A DNA stretch of 29,429 bases from Rodentolepis nana (Eukaryota; Platyhelminthes; Cestoda; Cyclophyllidea; Hymenolepididae). Location: assembly GCA_900617975.1 (NCBI GenBank), contig UZAE01012062.1, positions 41,018 through 70,446 of the forward strand. Reading direction: 5' to 3'. Shown in pieces: positions 11,601 through 21,800 of this stretch. The notes under the pieces are model-generated. The model saw nothing but the letters and a program-made list of their open reading frames with translations. It ran no database searches and had not been told where the DNA came from. How positions within the stretch are numbered: the stretch's first letter is position 1; every line of letters begins with the position of its first letter. The position numbers and the translations under genes were made by a program.

Positions 11601-14272
11601 GTGCGATAGACTTACCTCCACGTGATGCACCCTGGGCTACGTATACCCACATACAGCAAAAAAGTCTATTAACCGGCATTTGACTTCTCACTTCAAACTG
11701 CCATGACCCCACTGTATTTCATATTTGGCCCCTTCCACAGTCTCATCTTACATTTTCTCTGCCTTTGTCTTTAAAACACTCTTCTGTTCCCCCTCCCCCT
11801 AACGACTTCATTTCACTTTGATGTTCCTTCCCTCTGTAGAGCCTGAAGTCAACTAAAGGGCTAATGATGACCATCAAAACGCCTTATATAATCAAAACTA
11901 CTCGGATCCAAAAGAAAGGGGTAGAGTTTTAGCAGAGTATCGACGTCAGTTAAATCCCATAAACTGAAATTGACTACCTGTTTGAAATAAATAGTCCTGT
12001 ATTTCAGATATGAGCAGAAGCAAGTTAATTTCGCTTAACATATTCAGACCTTCAACAATTATCCATTGAAAATGGAAATCATACACTAAGGGGACAATTT
12101 TCAAATGCCCAACTTAAATCCGGTGGTGGAATTTTCCTTGAATGTGTAATGCTTCCCCCAAGAATCAAACTCATCTTTGCAGACCTGGAAAAGTTCTTAA
12201 CTCTAGAGTAGCGCTACGTTTGAGGATATCCACGCTAAAATTTTAACAACATTCCCCAATAAAAAAAGAACGGGTGTTAGAACAAACTTCTTGTGAATTA
12301 GACGTTCCCAGAGGAATGAGAGGAGAGAGAAAAAGACAAGGAAAGTGTGATTGGAATACACGACAAAACAAAGTGGAATTGTGGGTGAAATTTTTTATAG
12401 GGGCTGTCAGGCTATGACGTCTTTTTGAGTCGTTGCTTTGTCTAAATGGACCTGGAACATCATGAGGAGCATTAAAAACTATTTCCCTACCAGTGCAACC
12501 CCCCCCCCCCCCCCCCCCCCACCTTCTTCAACATTCCAGCTGCAATGAAACCCTATGGATGTCATTCGATCAACGGTAACATTAAAGACTTGAAGTAAAT
12601 TTGCTTTTGAAAATGTGGATTAGGTCGAATTATACAAAAGTCGATTGAGTTTATGAATTTCAAACTTTTGAATTCTTAGGGCAAAGTTTAGTAGCAAAAA
12701 TATAACTCGAATTGGTCAATTGGATAAATTAAGTGACTGCATCGAAGGTTTAGGAATATCATTGAGAAACCTGTGAATGTTTATGCATCAATACGTAATT
12801 CTATATCTCTAATAATAAAAATAGTACCACTTCTTGAGTGTCAAGTTGTAACAGCCAAAAAGTGAACCAAAGTGTGTCAGAAAAGACCCTATGAATAAAA
12901 GGTGTCACGATTTTTCCTCCTCAAAAGTGAAGAAAAGATCCTAAATATTCAATATAATTATAATATAATATAATATAATTATAAACCCAAAAACAATCAT
13001 TTTAAAAAACACATTTCGGCAAATATAAGCTTTGGCATAAGAGTAGCAGAATATCTTTATGAAAAAATGTAGGTTGCATGCAGATATCCAATAGTGTTGA
13101 CACTAATGGCGGCAAATTCATACACAAAAGCACATGAATATCTCATGACTGAAAACTAGAGAAACACAGGAGCAAAGTGTTCAATAAAAAATGTACTTGT
13201 TGCCTGTAATTTTGTATTAACTAGATCATGTAATGCATAACTTGCAACACCGAAGATAAAAAAAGGCTTACAAATTTGTATTCTGAGAATTAAGACTAAG
13301 ACAATATATGTATGGTCTCGACCAATATGATTTACTTAGCCTTAATAAAAATAAATCTAATCAAAATAATGCTGCTCAAATCCTTGATAAGTAAGTGAAC
13401 TTCACAACGCTCCTTTTAGATGGTGCAAAAGAAGTGAAGTTGAATGTAATAAACAATACCAGTAGTAAGATGAGTAACTACAAAGGGAAGTCTTGACAAG
13501 GAGAATCTTCAAACCAATTGTAGAAAAATGGGGAACACAAGTTCAAAATATCGTTTAGTAAAATGAAGTAAAATAATAAAAAAAAACCGAGCTTTAGTGA
13601 AATCCAACCTTTACAAAAAAACACAAATGACAAAATATTGTAAGAAACCAGAATGAAATAAAAAATATCAAGATAAAATATTTTATACCTGACTAACATA
13701 GCATGAGCACCGTTTGAAATTACTTGGACGTTCGTTTCCATCTACAAAGACATGCCCAGTTGTAAGAGATGGATCCGTTCGGCCGGCCAAGACATCCAAG
13801 AAACTGCAAATTAGTTATTTCGTCATTATATTTAATTATAAAAACGGTAAAACAAGGAATTTCCCTCACGTTGTCTTGCCGCAACCAGTAGGACCGACAA
13901 TGACGTTGAGTCCAGGCTTAAATATCCCTCTGAAAAGATCGAACACAAAAAATACGTCATTCAGACAATATATAATGGAAACCATTAAAGTGTGCACATC
14001 TCTAAATTATAATGATAATACTGAAGTTAAATTATTTGTATATTTAAAAATCATTTAAGAATGAAAAATAACAACAATATTTAATAGCGCTTAAGCAGTA
14101 AAATAATCTTGATAAATAGCAATTACATGACTAAAATATGCATTACGTACGTTAAATTGTTGAGAATCTTTGTGCGACCCTTAAGAAAAATACCGTATTT
14201 GTATGTCCTCGTGTAATATGACACATCGTGGAATGATAAGGATAATCCTGACCTAGGTTGAGATACTAACAT
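198..14272 (-). CDS. ABCG2-like ABC half-transporter, 13 coding exons, complete
   Basis: Exons in transcript order: 14272-14151, 13929-13870, 13803-13689, 11481-11329, 10403-10246, 9341-9187, 6482-6339, 6263-6176, 3811-3563, 2360-2160, 954-675, 617-418, 345-198. Every junction is GT-AG and in phase; the sum is 2073 nt (690 aa plus stop; human ABCG2 is 655). The N-terminal ATP-binding domain has Walker A GPTGCGKT (53-60), Q-loop Gln99, signature ISGGE (159-163), Walker B CVIFLDEP (178-185) and H-loop His216, then NPADFF (263-268). A linker of about 120 residues leads to the membrane domain (from about 416), which carries the family's re-entry stretch near HERACGFYR. The C-terminus after the last helix is basic. 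Half-transporters of this family dimerise and export lipophilic compounds at the plasma membrane. The start ATG has an in-frame TAG two codons upstream. ABCG2 is the closest member I recognise; exact orthology is not settled. Confidence 0.93.
955..2159 (-). other. Transporter intron between exons 10 and 11
   Basis: A phase-2 intron joining a CAG|GT donor to a TTACAG acceptor. It holds a perfect 7-bp-arm hairpin (ATCCCAT-GT-ATGGGAT, 1065-1080) and a C-rich tract (1545-1579). No coding sequence is recognised. Confidence 0.7.
1545..1579 (+). repeat. C-rich tract (G-rich in the transcript)
   Basis: Five C-runs of 4 to 10 bases separated by single A or AT. The minus strand therefore has at least four G-runs with short loops, a classic G-quadruplex arrangement in the transporter pre-mRNA. 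Confidence 0.8.
2361..3562 (-). other. Transporter intron between exons 9 and 10
   Basis: A phase-2 intron splitting the Arg codon before NPRVTAVP. Overlapping open frames at about 2554-2848 on the minus strand do not resemble any part of an ABCG protein and have no in-phase splice use, so I treat the stretch as non-coding. Confidence 0.65.
5369..5673 (+). mobile_element. Second full-length copy of the dispersed retroposon
   Basis: The copy starts GGGTGCGCGATAGACCTGCC and ends GATAATTATCAAAACGCC, aligned throughout with the 11596 copy. Its pyrimidine-rich middle has expanded into a CT microsatellite (about 5575-5607). The possible duplication at its ends is degraded (TGCTATTCA before, TGCCATTTG after). 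It lies in the transporter intron between exons 8 and 9. Confidence 0.7.
5575..5607 (+). repeat. CT dinucleotide microsatellite inside a retroposon copy
   Basis: About 16 CT units occupy the position where the other copies have a pyrimidine-rich or poly-C stretch, so the array grew from the element's own sequence. Confidence 0.85.
5970..5995 (+). repeat. TTAA tetranucleotide array
   Basis: About six tandem TTAA units within a transporter intron. No function is suggested. Confidence 0.8.
6483..9186 (-). other. Transporter intron between exons 6 and 7
   Basis: The longest intron (2.7 kb, phase 1). It holds the truncated retroposon at 8109-8205 and a 6-bp-arm hairpin (CTCCCC/GGGGAG, about 8694-8704). 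No coding sequence is recognised on either strand. Confidence 0.65.
8109..8205 (+). mobile_element. Truncated copy of the dispersed retroposon
   Basis: Only the first 100 or so bases of the family are recognisable (GCGATAGACTTACCTCCACG onward to the TTGACTTC block); the 3' two thirds are missing. It lies in the transporter intron between exons 6 and 7. Confidence 0.65.
9342..10245 (-). other. Transporter intron between exons 5 and 6
   Basis: A phase-2 intron, joining an AAACG|GTAAG donor to a TTTGTAG acceptor. A GA array at 9384-9404 reads as a CT array 40-60 nt upstream of the acceptor. It also contains a C-rich stretch at 10088-10113. Nothing else is recognised. Confidence 0.6.
10088..10113 (+). 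repeat. C-rich tract (G-rich in the transcript)
   Basis: Three C-runs of 4, 11 and 4 bases followed by a G-run, inside a transporter intron. It forms a G-rich stretch in the pre-mRNA. Confidence 0.75.
10404..11328 (-). other. Transporter intron between exons 4 and 5
   Basis: A phase-0 intron between GATGTTAAG|GT and GAGCAG|GTTGG, separating ADVK from [13 protein letters not shown]. No coding or RNA gene is seen in its 925 bases. Confidence 0.65.
11596..11885 (+). mobile_element. SINE-like retroposon, full copy with target-site duplication
   Basis: This 290-bp element begins GGGGTGTGCGATAGACTTAC and ends ATCAAAACGCCTT. The 14-mer ATATAATCAAAACT directly flanks it at 11582-11595 and 11886-11899, as expected for target-primed reverse transcription. 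I see no terminal inverted repeats, no coding capacity, no poly-A tail and no clear tRNA-type A/B boxes, so the class is inferred from the duplication and size. It lies in the long intron of the transporter between exons 3 and 4, antisense to the gene. Confidence 0.75.
12499..12520 (+). repeat. Poly-C run of 22 bases
   Basis: An uninterrupted 22-base homopolymer inside a transporter intron, poly-G in the pre-mRNA. Length is likely to vary between individuals and to be uncertain in the assembly. Confidence 0.9.
12951..12984 (+). repeat. AT-only TATAA tandem tract
   Basis: Tandem TATAA/ATTATAA units, nearly self-complementary, inside the same intron as the poly-C run. Confidence 0.75.
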
Positions 14273-14280
14273 AACCTAGC
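14273..14280 (-). promoter_or_regulatory. Possible splice or trans-splice acceptor before the transporter start
   Basis: A T-rich stretch ending GCTAG lies with only GTT between its AG and the start ATG (14272-14270). It could be the 3' end of a 5' leader intron, or a spliced-leader acceptor as known in flatworms. The sequence does not decide between them. Confidence 0.35.
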
Positions 14281-15266
14281 ATTAAACCAAATCAAATAAG
14301 CTCCGCTTCCTCAGTGAATTTCAACAAATCTAAGTCCACCAACAATCATTTGCCTATATTTACGCTAAAAAGTTTTGTCATTCAAATAAAGTGATTTAAT
14401 AGGAACTGCTTATTTTATTCAAATTTGCAGTTATATAAAACATTCGTATATATGGCTTAATTATTTAAGCATTGTCACAGTATGTGATAAAATATGGGTA
14501 TGAATCTCTTTCAACTTCAGTTTAGGCTATATTTAAAAAATTAATGAACTGCATGAATAAAAATGTTCATATTACTTGAAGTTATATAAATATTCACTTT
14601 TAAATTCGATTACGTATTTCAATACACCTACTGAATCTCGAAGTTCGGAATTCTTAAGCTTTTTCTGTAGCACAGAATTAATGCTTGTAGGTATTCATGG
14701 TTCCCTATAAGTTTGTAATACTAAATGATTGTATCATTAATTTTAATTGTAGTTAAGTTTTAGCTAACCTAAAATAAAAATAATCCGCGCCGCATTTATC
14801 ATTATTTTTCAGATGGTTAAGTTTTTCTTTCATGAATTAGAGTCTCGTCAAAAAATTTTTAGTTGATGAAAGTTTATTGGTTATTTTATGCGAGTTCTAT
14901 TTCGCACATATATCTTCAAATAAGGAAAAAATTCGAATATAGCAGCTCATTTCAATTTATAAAACTTTTAGTCGTATATTTACTAACTTGCTTTCAACTT
15001 CTCCTCTCATCCTCAACAGATCGAACTTTACATATTTTATTTGTGGCACCTGAATATTATCTTGTTAATATTTACATAGAGTGTAAATATTTGGAACCAT
15101 GTAAATTTCAATCCATAGCCTTTTCGTGACGCCGTTTGTCTAATTTTAATTGGTAATTATTTTGGATTTTTGGCTAGTGACTAAATTAAATTTCCTACAC
15201 TTGAAGAGAACCATCCCTTTTTGTTAAGACGGCCCGTAAATCACTCAAATTGACGCCATTTCCGCC

Positions 15267-15272
15267 TTTATT
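15267..15272 (-). terminator. Candidate polyadenylation signal of the chromatin reader
   Basis: A perfect AATAAA on the minus strand, the first one I see past the stop codon at 15823. AT-rich context makes chance occurrence quite possible. Confidence 0.35.
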
Positions 15273-15822
15273 AATACGTTGCCACATTTAATATAATAAT
15301 AGAGGGAAGCTTCTTTAACTCCCCTTTGTAGCTGCGTCTTAATATATATGCGGAGTGTGTTCGGCATCCATATGCATTTTCTTGTCCGACAGTCCACAAT
15401 TCTATTTTGAATAATGGAAACTAGTCTCCACAATAATCTAGAGTCAACTATTAATGTAATATATACGGCTCAAGCTTGGAGTCAATGCGATGACCCTCTC
15501 AAAAAAGCCTAGTTAAAATTTTCAACATTTAACCAGCTTAAAAATATGCACAAATAGTTCAAGGCCCAAATATACAATACTTTTACTTGCGCTATATTCA
15601 CAAAAATTGTTCGTCAAAATAATTCAAATCATTTTCAAAATGAAATGCCTACTTTACGTGTATTTGACAAGAGAAAATAGATAACAATGTACAGATAATC
15701 GGCGAATAAAGGATTCTAGAGCGAAAGCGATTGGCCCGACTGGATATCATTAAAATTATTGAAATGCAGCTAGAAAAACATAAACTGCTACTATATATAC
15801 AAATCACGCACTCCGAGTTCAC

Positions 15823-18800
15823 TCAAAGACCTCGAGAATCCATACTTGCTTGAAGTATTCGAACCTTCTCCAGAATCTTAACCGCTGGTCCAATTTTAAT
15901 TTTTGTATCAATGAGAAGATTGTAGTTTTTTAGGAGCATCAGGGCACAGCCATCAATTTCATTCTCTCTGAAAATATCCGCTTCTCGTTCGTAATTCCCC
16001 TGTTCTCTCAACCAGTCTGCAACTTGATTTGCCGTCCAGTGGCGAACATTCTCTGGTCGAGAGTTGTTAATTTGAGTTTCTGAAATATCATGCTGCGGTG
16101 CATCCTCATTTGGCGGGGAAGCTTCATCAACTTCCATTTGCTCTTGACTCTGGATCGTGTTAGTTGATGCTTCTTTTGATGGACTAGCTTTTGTTTCAGA
16201 CTTATCAGGATGACTTTCTTCAGGAATTTGACCAGTTAATCTAGATATGCAAAAGTTGTGGAATAGAAAGCTTTTATGTGTATTACATGGGTTATTTAAC
16301 TTAAATAACCATGTTAGCAATGTTTTATGCAATCGAAAACCTATGCATGAAGACACATTTTATTAATTAATTTTTTGTTTTTATGCACCAAATAAGACTT
16401 ACGGTGCTACTTCAGCAGATGGCGATTTTACAACCTTCGTTCCACCCACAGTTGTTTGAGTATCATCCACTTTTGAAACTGCTACTGATGTTAAACCAAC
16501 AGTGGGATGTAAAGGAGCTACTCCCGGATTGCTTGAACTAGGTGGTGAAGTTGAATCGATTTCCTGTCGTTCCATTTTCGTTTCATCTTGTTTCACATGA
16601 TAGCCTAGATCCTGACAACTTGAACAGATCCAAGGTGCTATTTGGTCAACATTTTTTCGATCAGTTACAGCTGGGTTATGGCAAGTGTCATGATAGCCCT
16701 TATCACAGGCGTCACAAATCAGCATCGCGTTCTAAAATAACCATAATAGAAGAGAGTTTTTTGCATTAATAGCAAAATTAAACATTTATGGCATCGTAGG
16801 AATCGTACCTCCGGTTTTCTAACCTTACAAACACTGCAGGATTTGCAATTTGCGCATTGCCAACTGTTCTGTCTCGCTGTGGCAGTAGTTTCTGGGGAAA
16901 AATCCAAGCATTTAGGGTGAGCTGAAATGAAAAAAAAACTACTTACAAACTAAAATTTCGAATTATTAGAGCCTGAACCCCTTTTATGCATATTACCTGA
17001 CCTTTGGACACTGAGATCTAAGGGTAAGTAATAGGGATCTACATCCGTTATCGGTTTACCAGGAGCTTTAGGGTGAGGTCTGTGCATAAATTCTTTAGGT
17101 CTCTGGCCTTTGATAAACATATTCCATATATTGGCTCCTATGGGACATGAACTGCGGAGTAAATGCACCTTAAGGCTTGTGAGGACCACTTGAATATCAC
17201 GGATGATAATATCTAGAGCCACTTCATTCAGCGGTTCCGGAAGAAAAACCGCTGATGGTAAACAGTTCGTCCAAGATAGGAAGTACTTTTCCGTCAACTT
17301 TGTTCGCCTCAACCTAATCACAGTCGGCGAGTTGAAATATCAACTTACATGTTTCGTTTTTGCAGTAATAAGGCATGATAACAAACCAGACACTTCTGAT
17401 GATTATTTTTTAAGCTATGCTTAATCAGAAGTCCCGAATCTTTACACATGAGCACATGGTCCAAAACAATGAAGAACGCCTTATTTTCTGTGCGTTGCTT
17501 GAGAATTTTGTTAAGACCCGTCGGAATAGAGTAAAAGAGGTCAAAGTCGTACACGGACTTTTTGGCTTTGCGAATTTGCACAAATTTGAGACTGTCCCAT
17601 ATGTTAAGTTTAAGTAACTCGACTCCGCTTTGAATGCACAATATCTTCCCGAGAAGGTAAACCAACGTGTAAGTGAGTTGAGAAACAGAAGAGTGGCCAA
17701 AAAAGTTCGAATCCCACATATACTCTTCAACTGGAGTACTTTCAGGAGAATAAAAATCATCCAGATTATCCGCCCATTCTTTAAATGTTAGTGGCTTAGG
17801 AGGTTGAACAACGTAAGCATGAGGCCTTTGGACGGAAGGAGAAAGAGATCTCATAACAGACAAAGAGTCCTTCAACCCCGTTTGACCTTGACAGCTGCCA
17901 ACCTCCAGTTTAAGCGACAAACTGACAGCCTGACTGCCCTGAAATGTGCTTACTTTTTCAACACATTTAGGCTCCTTTTCTGAATTTGGACCGATTTTAT
18001 TCTCCTTACAAATGGACGTTATAACGACGCCATCTCTCTCAAAACAACTTTCTAAATCCTCTCCTCCAAACGATTCGTCTAAGGCGAGCATTAATAAATT
18101 TATGAAACGCACGCGATTCTCTTTAATGGACTTCGATCACTTAATTAAACTGTTTACGATCGATTGCAATTTCAAACGGTAAATTTGATCTCTGTTCATG
18201 TGAGATCAATTTCACGTTGGCTTTCACCAAACTAGAACCGTACTCTGTATTTTGATCGCAAAATTTCTGAATTTTACCCGTACAGCACTAGTTTTAAGGA
18301 AAATTTTAAGCTCACCTTTGATTCCGCAATCTTTGCATATCAAAAATTCATCAACACCGGCTTTTTGTTGACATCTACAGCAGATACCTTCGTTTTTGGG
18401 TGGACTAGGAATTTGGCTGGAATCTTCACTGGGCGATGGCTTTATTGCTGTAATAGAAACTCCTGGTTTTTGGCCTTCCTTTGCCAGAGTTGTCACCGTG
18501 GTTGTCGCCAGACTAGACGTGGGTCTAACAACAACTATTGATCCAGTAGGAGCAACGCTGTTTGCGACCACTGCATTGGAGGTATTTAAAGTCACTGGCA
18601 AAGTTGCACCGGCGGTATCGGCTGGTTGGAATGTAGAACCAACAAGAGAAGTGGTTTCTGGGGTAACCGCGAAGAGAGTTGTGGTAGGATGATTGTAGAT
18701 ACCTGGATACATCATCATCGCAGCTGTAGGAGCTGCACTTGGGCCTCCAGAAACACTGACCTGGGAGGTGACCTGTTGTGCTGGAGTTAATGATAGTGTC

Positions 18801-21800
18801 TGCATTGGGGTCGCTGATACCATCATAGCGCCATCGATTGGTACAAATGTTGCTGCTTGAGTCGGAGTTACTGGCACAGGCTCCAGCTTCATCCGCTAAA
18901 GGAACAGAAATTGCAATAGAATATCAGTACAAAGGGCGTTACAGACACAAATAAGAGGTTTCATTTCACTCAGATAAAGATATTTCTGAATGTTCTTTTG
19001 AGAACTTATACTCCGCCACAACTCATATTGACCAGAGTTAACTAGGGCGGTTGGTCACACTGGATAAGTGAGTGAGCTCTGAACTAGCAGACGTTCTCGT
19101 TGACCACCGCGCCATTGGTTAGAAGCTAGAGAAAATGTGGTTATGAATGTGTGAGTACGTACGTGCAGACGTTCTGGAGATATAGAAAGCTGCCCTTACA
19201 CTGGTGACAACCCCCAATTTAATGTCATTAATTCGATTTTAGTGACCAATCATGGTAATAGACAAATCAGAGGAGAATGTAAAAGCGGGTTTCAATATTC
19301 TTTTCGCACAACTATATTCTGTATTCCTTATTCTAGAAGAATATCTTTGTGATTCCGAGGTAGAGAAATTGTAACAATCATTCATTTATTATGTCTACAG
19401 GTGACCAAGTTGGCCATCAAGCGCTCTTAATTCTGATTCAAGTGGACATACGAGATGTATTGAATTCGAAAAAACTAATAGAATCCAGGTAATTTGTCAT
19501 TTTGAAAATCAATAAATAGCTATTAAAATCACCAAATGTGTCTATGTTATCCGGTAATGCATACTAATCAATTCCAATAAAGAACTGATCAGTCTAAAAT
19601 GGTACAAGTGACAAATTGAGCAAAATGAACAAGGAGACTCAACAGATTCAAAGTTTGGAAAGGACCCATTGAAATTAAATGGTTCTGCAATAAAAGTGAT
19701 CACTTTAATTTAAGGCTCATCTATCTCTGCAATCTCAAAATAATTAATAATTTCGTCTGATTATTTCAAATTATCTCGAGTAGCAAGTTGGCGACACAAA
19801 CCCTAACGGAGTTTTAAGCCGATCTGATAGCAGTAGAGAATAACTAATAGAAAGTGCACCAATTTAGAATGGGACCAATCTTAGTTCATAAATTAATGGC
19901 AACAAAAGTTCATCTTCTAGTATACAAAGATATTAAATGAAGTGAATACATCTTACGCAACTTAATCTGAAGATGCTCTGAAATCACTAACATTTGATAA
20001 TTTAGCTCCAATTTAAAACACCATGTGTTTTGAGTATGTAATACGTAGCATCTGTTCAAATAACCCACCAAAGAAATTCGGTAATACCAACATTTAATCG
20101 ACTCAAAATGGCTCAGATTTCTAGCGCTCTATTCCTCTTCACTTCTACAGCTGTGCAGAATGCATTAGTATCTTTCCTGAGGGAGACTATGAGTCACTAA
20201 AGGCTGGGGCTCGCTAAGAAAAAAACCAATCTTTCTGCACTCGGAATTCTAATTGAGACAAGACTGAAAAGATAAAGAGGCGGCTACTCACAACACAGGA
20301 TCCTTTGTTCATGGCAATAACTGCAAATATCCAAAAACGCTTTCCCCAAAAGCAAACCCCAATTCTATTAAAGAATAAAAATTGGAACCTGAATTAACTT
20401 GAATTAGCTCGTTAGAAAAAAGCAAACGATTCATTTGTATTTGGGTTAGTCAAGGTGCCATTCGACTACACCAGAATGGTATTAATTTTTAACTCGTCGA
20501 TACTAAATTAGACCGTCTTCATTGCCCATACTACTGAAATGAGATTAAAGTAGCTAGCAGGTGAGAAAATCGATACACGTCTACCGATATAATCGAGAGA
20601 TTCATGCGGGAAATTTGTGAATCAAACACACCCAGCATGCACTAAACGAAATCCCATATATATGCAGATGTTCACGAGAGAGGTGAAGTGCAGGAGTGCG
20701 TGCGGCAGCAGCAACACTGAATGAAAAACGATGCACGCAGAGGGAGGTGAGTCATTACTACACATACAGACAGGCCGAAGCGCGCTTGCGAGCTCATACC
20801 TCGCACCCACGTGCAGTCTAATTGGCCTAGCCAGTAGGGCCGGCACGGAAGAGAAGCATGGAGGGGAGGGGGGGGGACTTGTATGAGGATTTAACTGCAG
20901 CTAATAGAGAGATACGCCCCAACACATACACTAAAACACGCAAATCCTAGAGAGACTAGGGTTACCCTTTAACCAATCAGAAGTGAGCTAAAGTCGGTCT
21001 TTATGTTTAGCGCTTAACCAACACGCAAATCACCAGGAGCTTAACGCTATCGCTAAGTATCGCGCCAGTAATGAAAATAAACAAAAATTCTGCCGCTTAC
21101 CTTCTCCAACATATTATCCGATGGTGCGGGGAGGATAGGCTGCTGAGAACAGGAAGTCAGCATCTTCTTATTTTTTATACTTGGCGGACGACCACGTTTT
21201 CCAGTCGAAATAGGAGGTCTGCGAGCTAACGGGCGTCCTGGGGTGAGGGAGAACACGTTATAGGGCTTCCCACTGACTGAATCTAAGGCAGGCGCGATAG
21301 GAGGTTTCCCAAAAGTACCATTCGCAGCTAGCTTACCAGAGAATGGTCGTCGATTGAAATTAAAAATAATACTGCGATGTTTCTTTTCTCCATTCTCATC
21401 TAACACATATCGACCATCGTGCAATTTGGCCAAACCACCATAATTTACTTCCTTGTCTAGAGATATCTTTAGTCCGGATCCAGTTAATTCCGGTGGAAGG
21501 GTATTTGCAGATGTACTCGACTCACCTTCTCCTTCGGAATTCTGAGGGGGTTTCTGATTCTTGATAGCCTGTTCAATCTGGAAGAGTGTGAAACTTTGAC
21601 TCTTATCTCCACCTTCGGGAATTAGGGATCGAACAGCTTCAATCAAGCGTTTGCTAATGGCTGGTTTATTTGCTATTCCAACAGCTGATGCGGCGGTTTT
21701 CCGCCATTTTGCAGGATTCCTATAACTTAAATTTCCTTTATAGTCCACACATAATATCGATCCATCTTCAGCTAACCGAGTTAAACAAAGTTGAGTATCC

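Larger units (their letters stand above)
11482..13688 (-). other. Transporter intron between exons 3 and 4
   Basis: A 2.2-kb phase-0 intron after YVSQ. It contains the full retroposon (11596-11885), a 22-base poly-C (12499-12520) and an AT-only tract of TATAA units (12951-12984). No gene is recognised. Confidence 0.65.
14273..15822. other. Intergenic spacer between transporter start and reader stop
   Basis: About 1.55 kb of AT-rich sequence carrying the transporter 5' flank and the reader 3' untranslated region. A minus-strand AATAAA (plus TTTATT at 15267-15272) is a candidate polyadenylation signal for the reader, about 550 nt past its stop. The plus-strand frame at 14863-15129 has no recognisable protein features. 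Confidence 0.55.

Noticed and set aside
11856..11885. Hammerhead ribozyme in the retroposon tail (CTAATGATGACC, then AAAAC)
   Set aside because: The conserved CTGATGA core and the GAAA box are not both present in any copy.
17203..17617. Plus-strand open frames opposite the nested unit
   Set aside because: They are shadows of the minus-strand coding sequence, which continues in phase through the mini-intron.
16997..18091. The nested unit as a normal cassette exon of the host
   Set aside because: Insertion at this junction would split PHD finger 1 between its Cys688 and His693 ligands, while direct joining restores a canonical finger.
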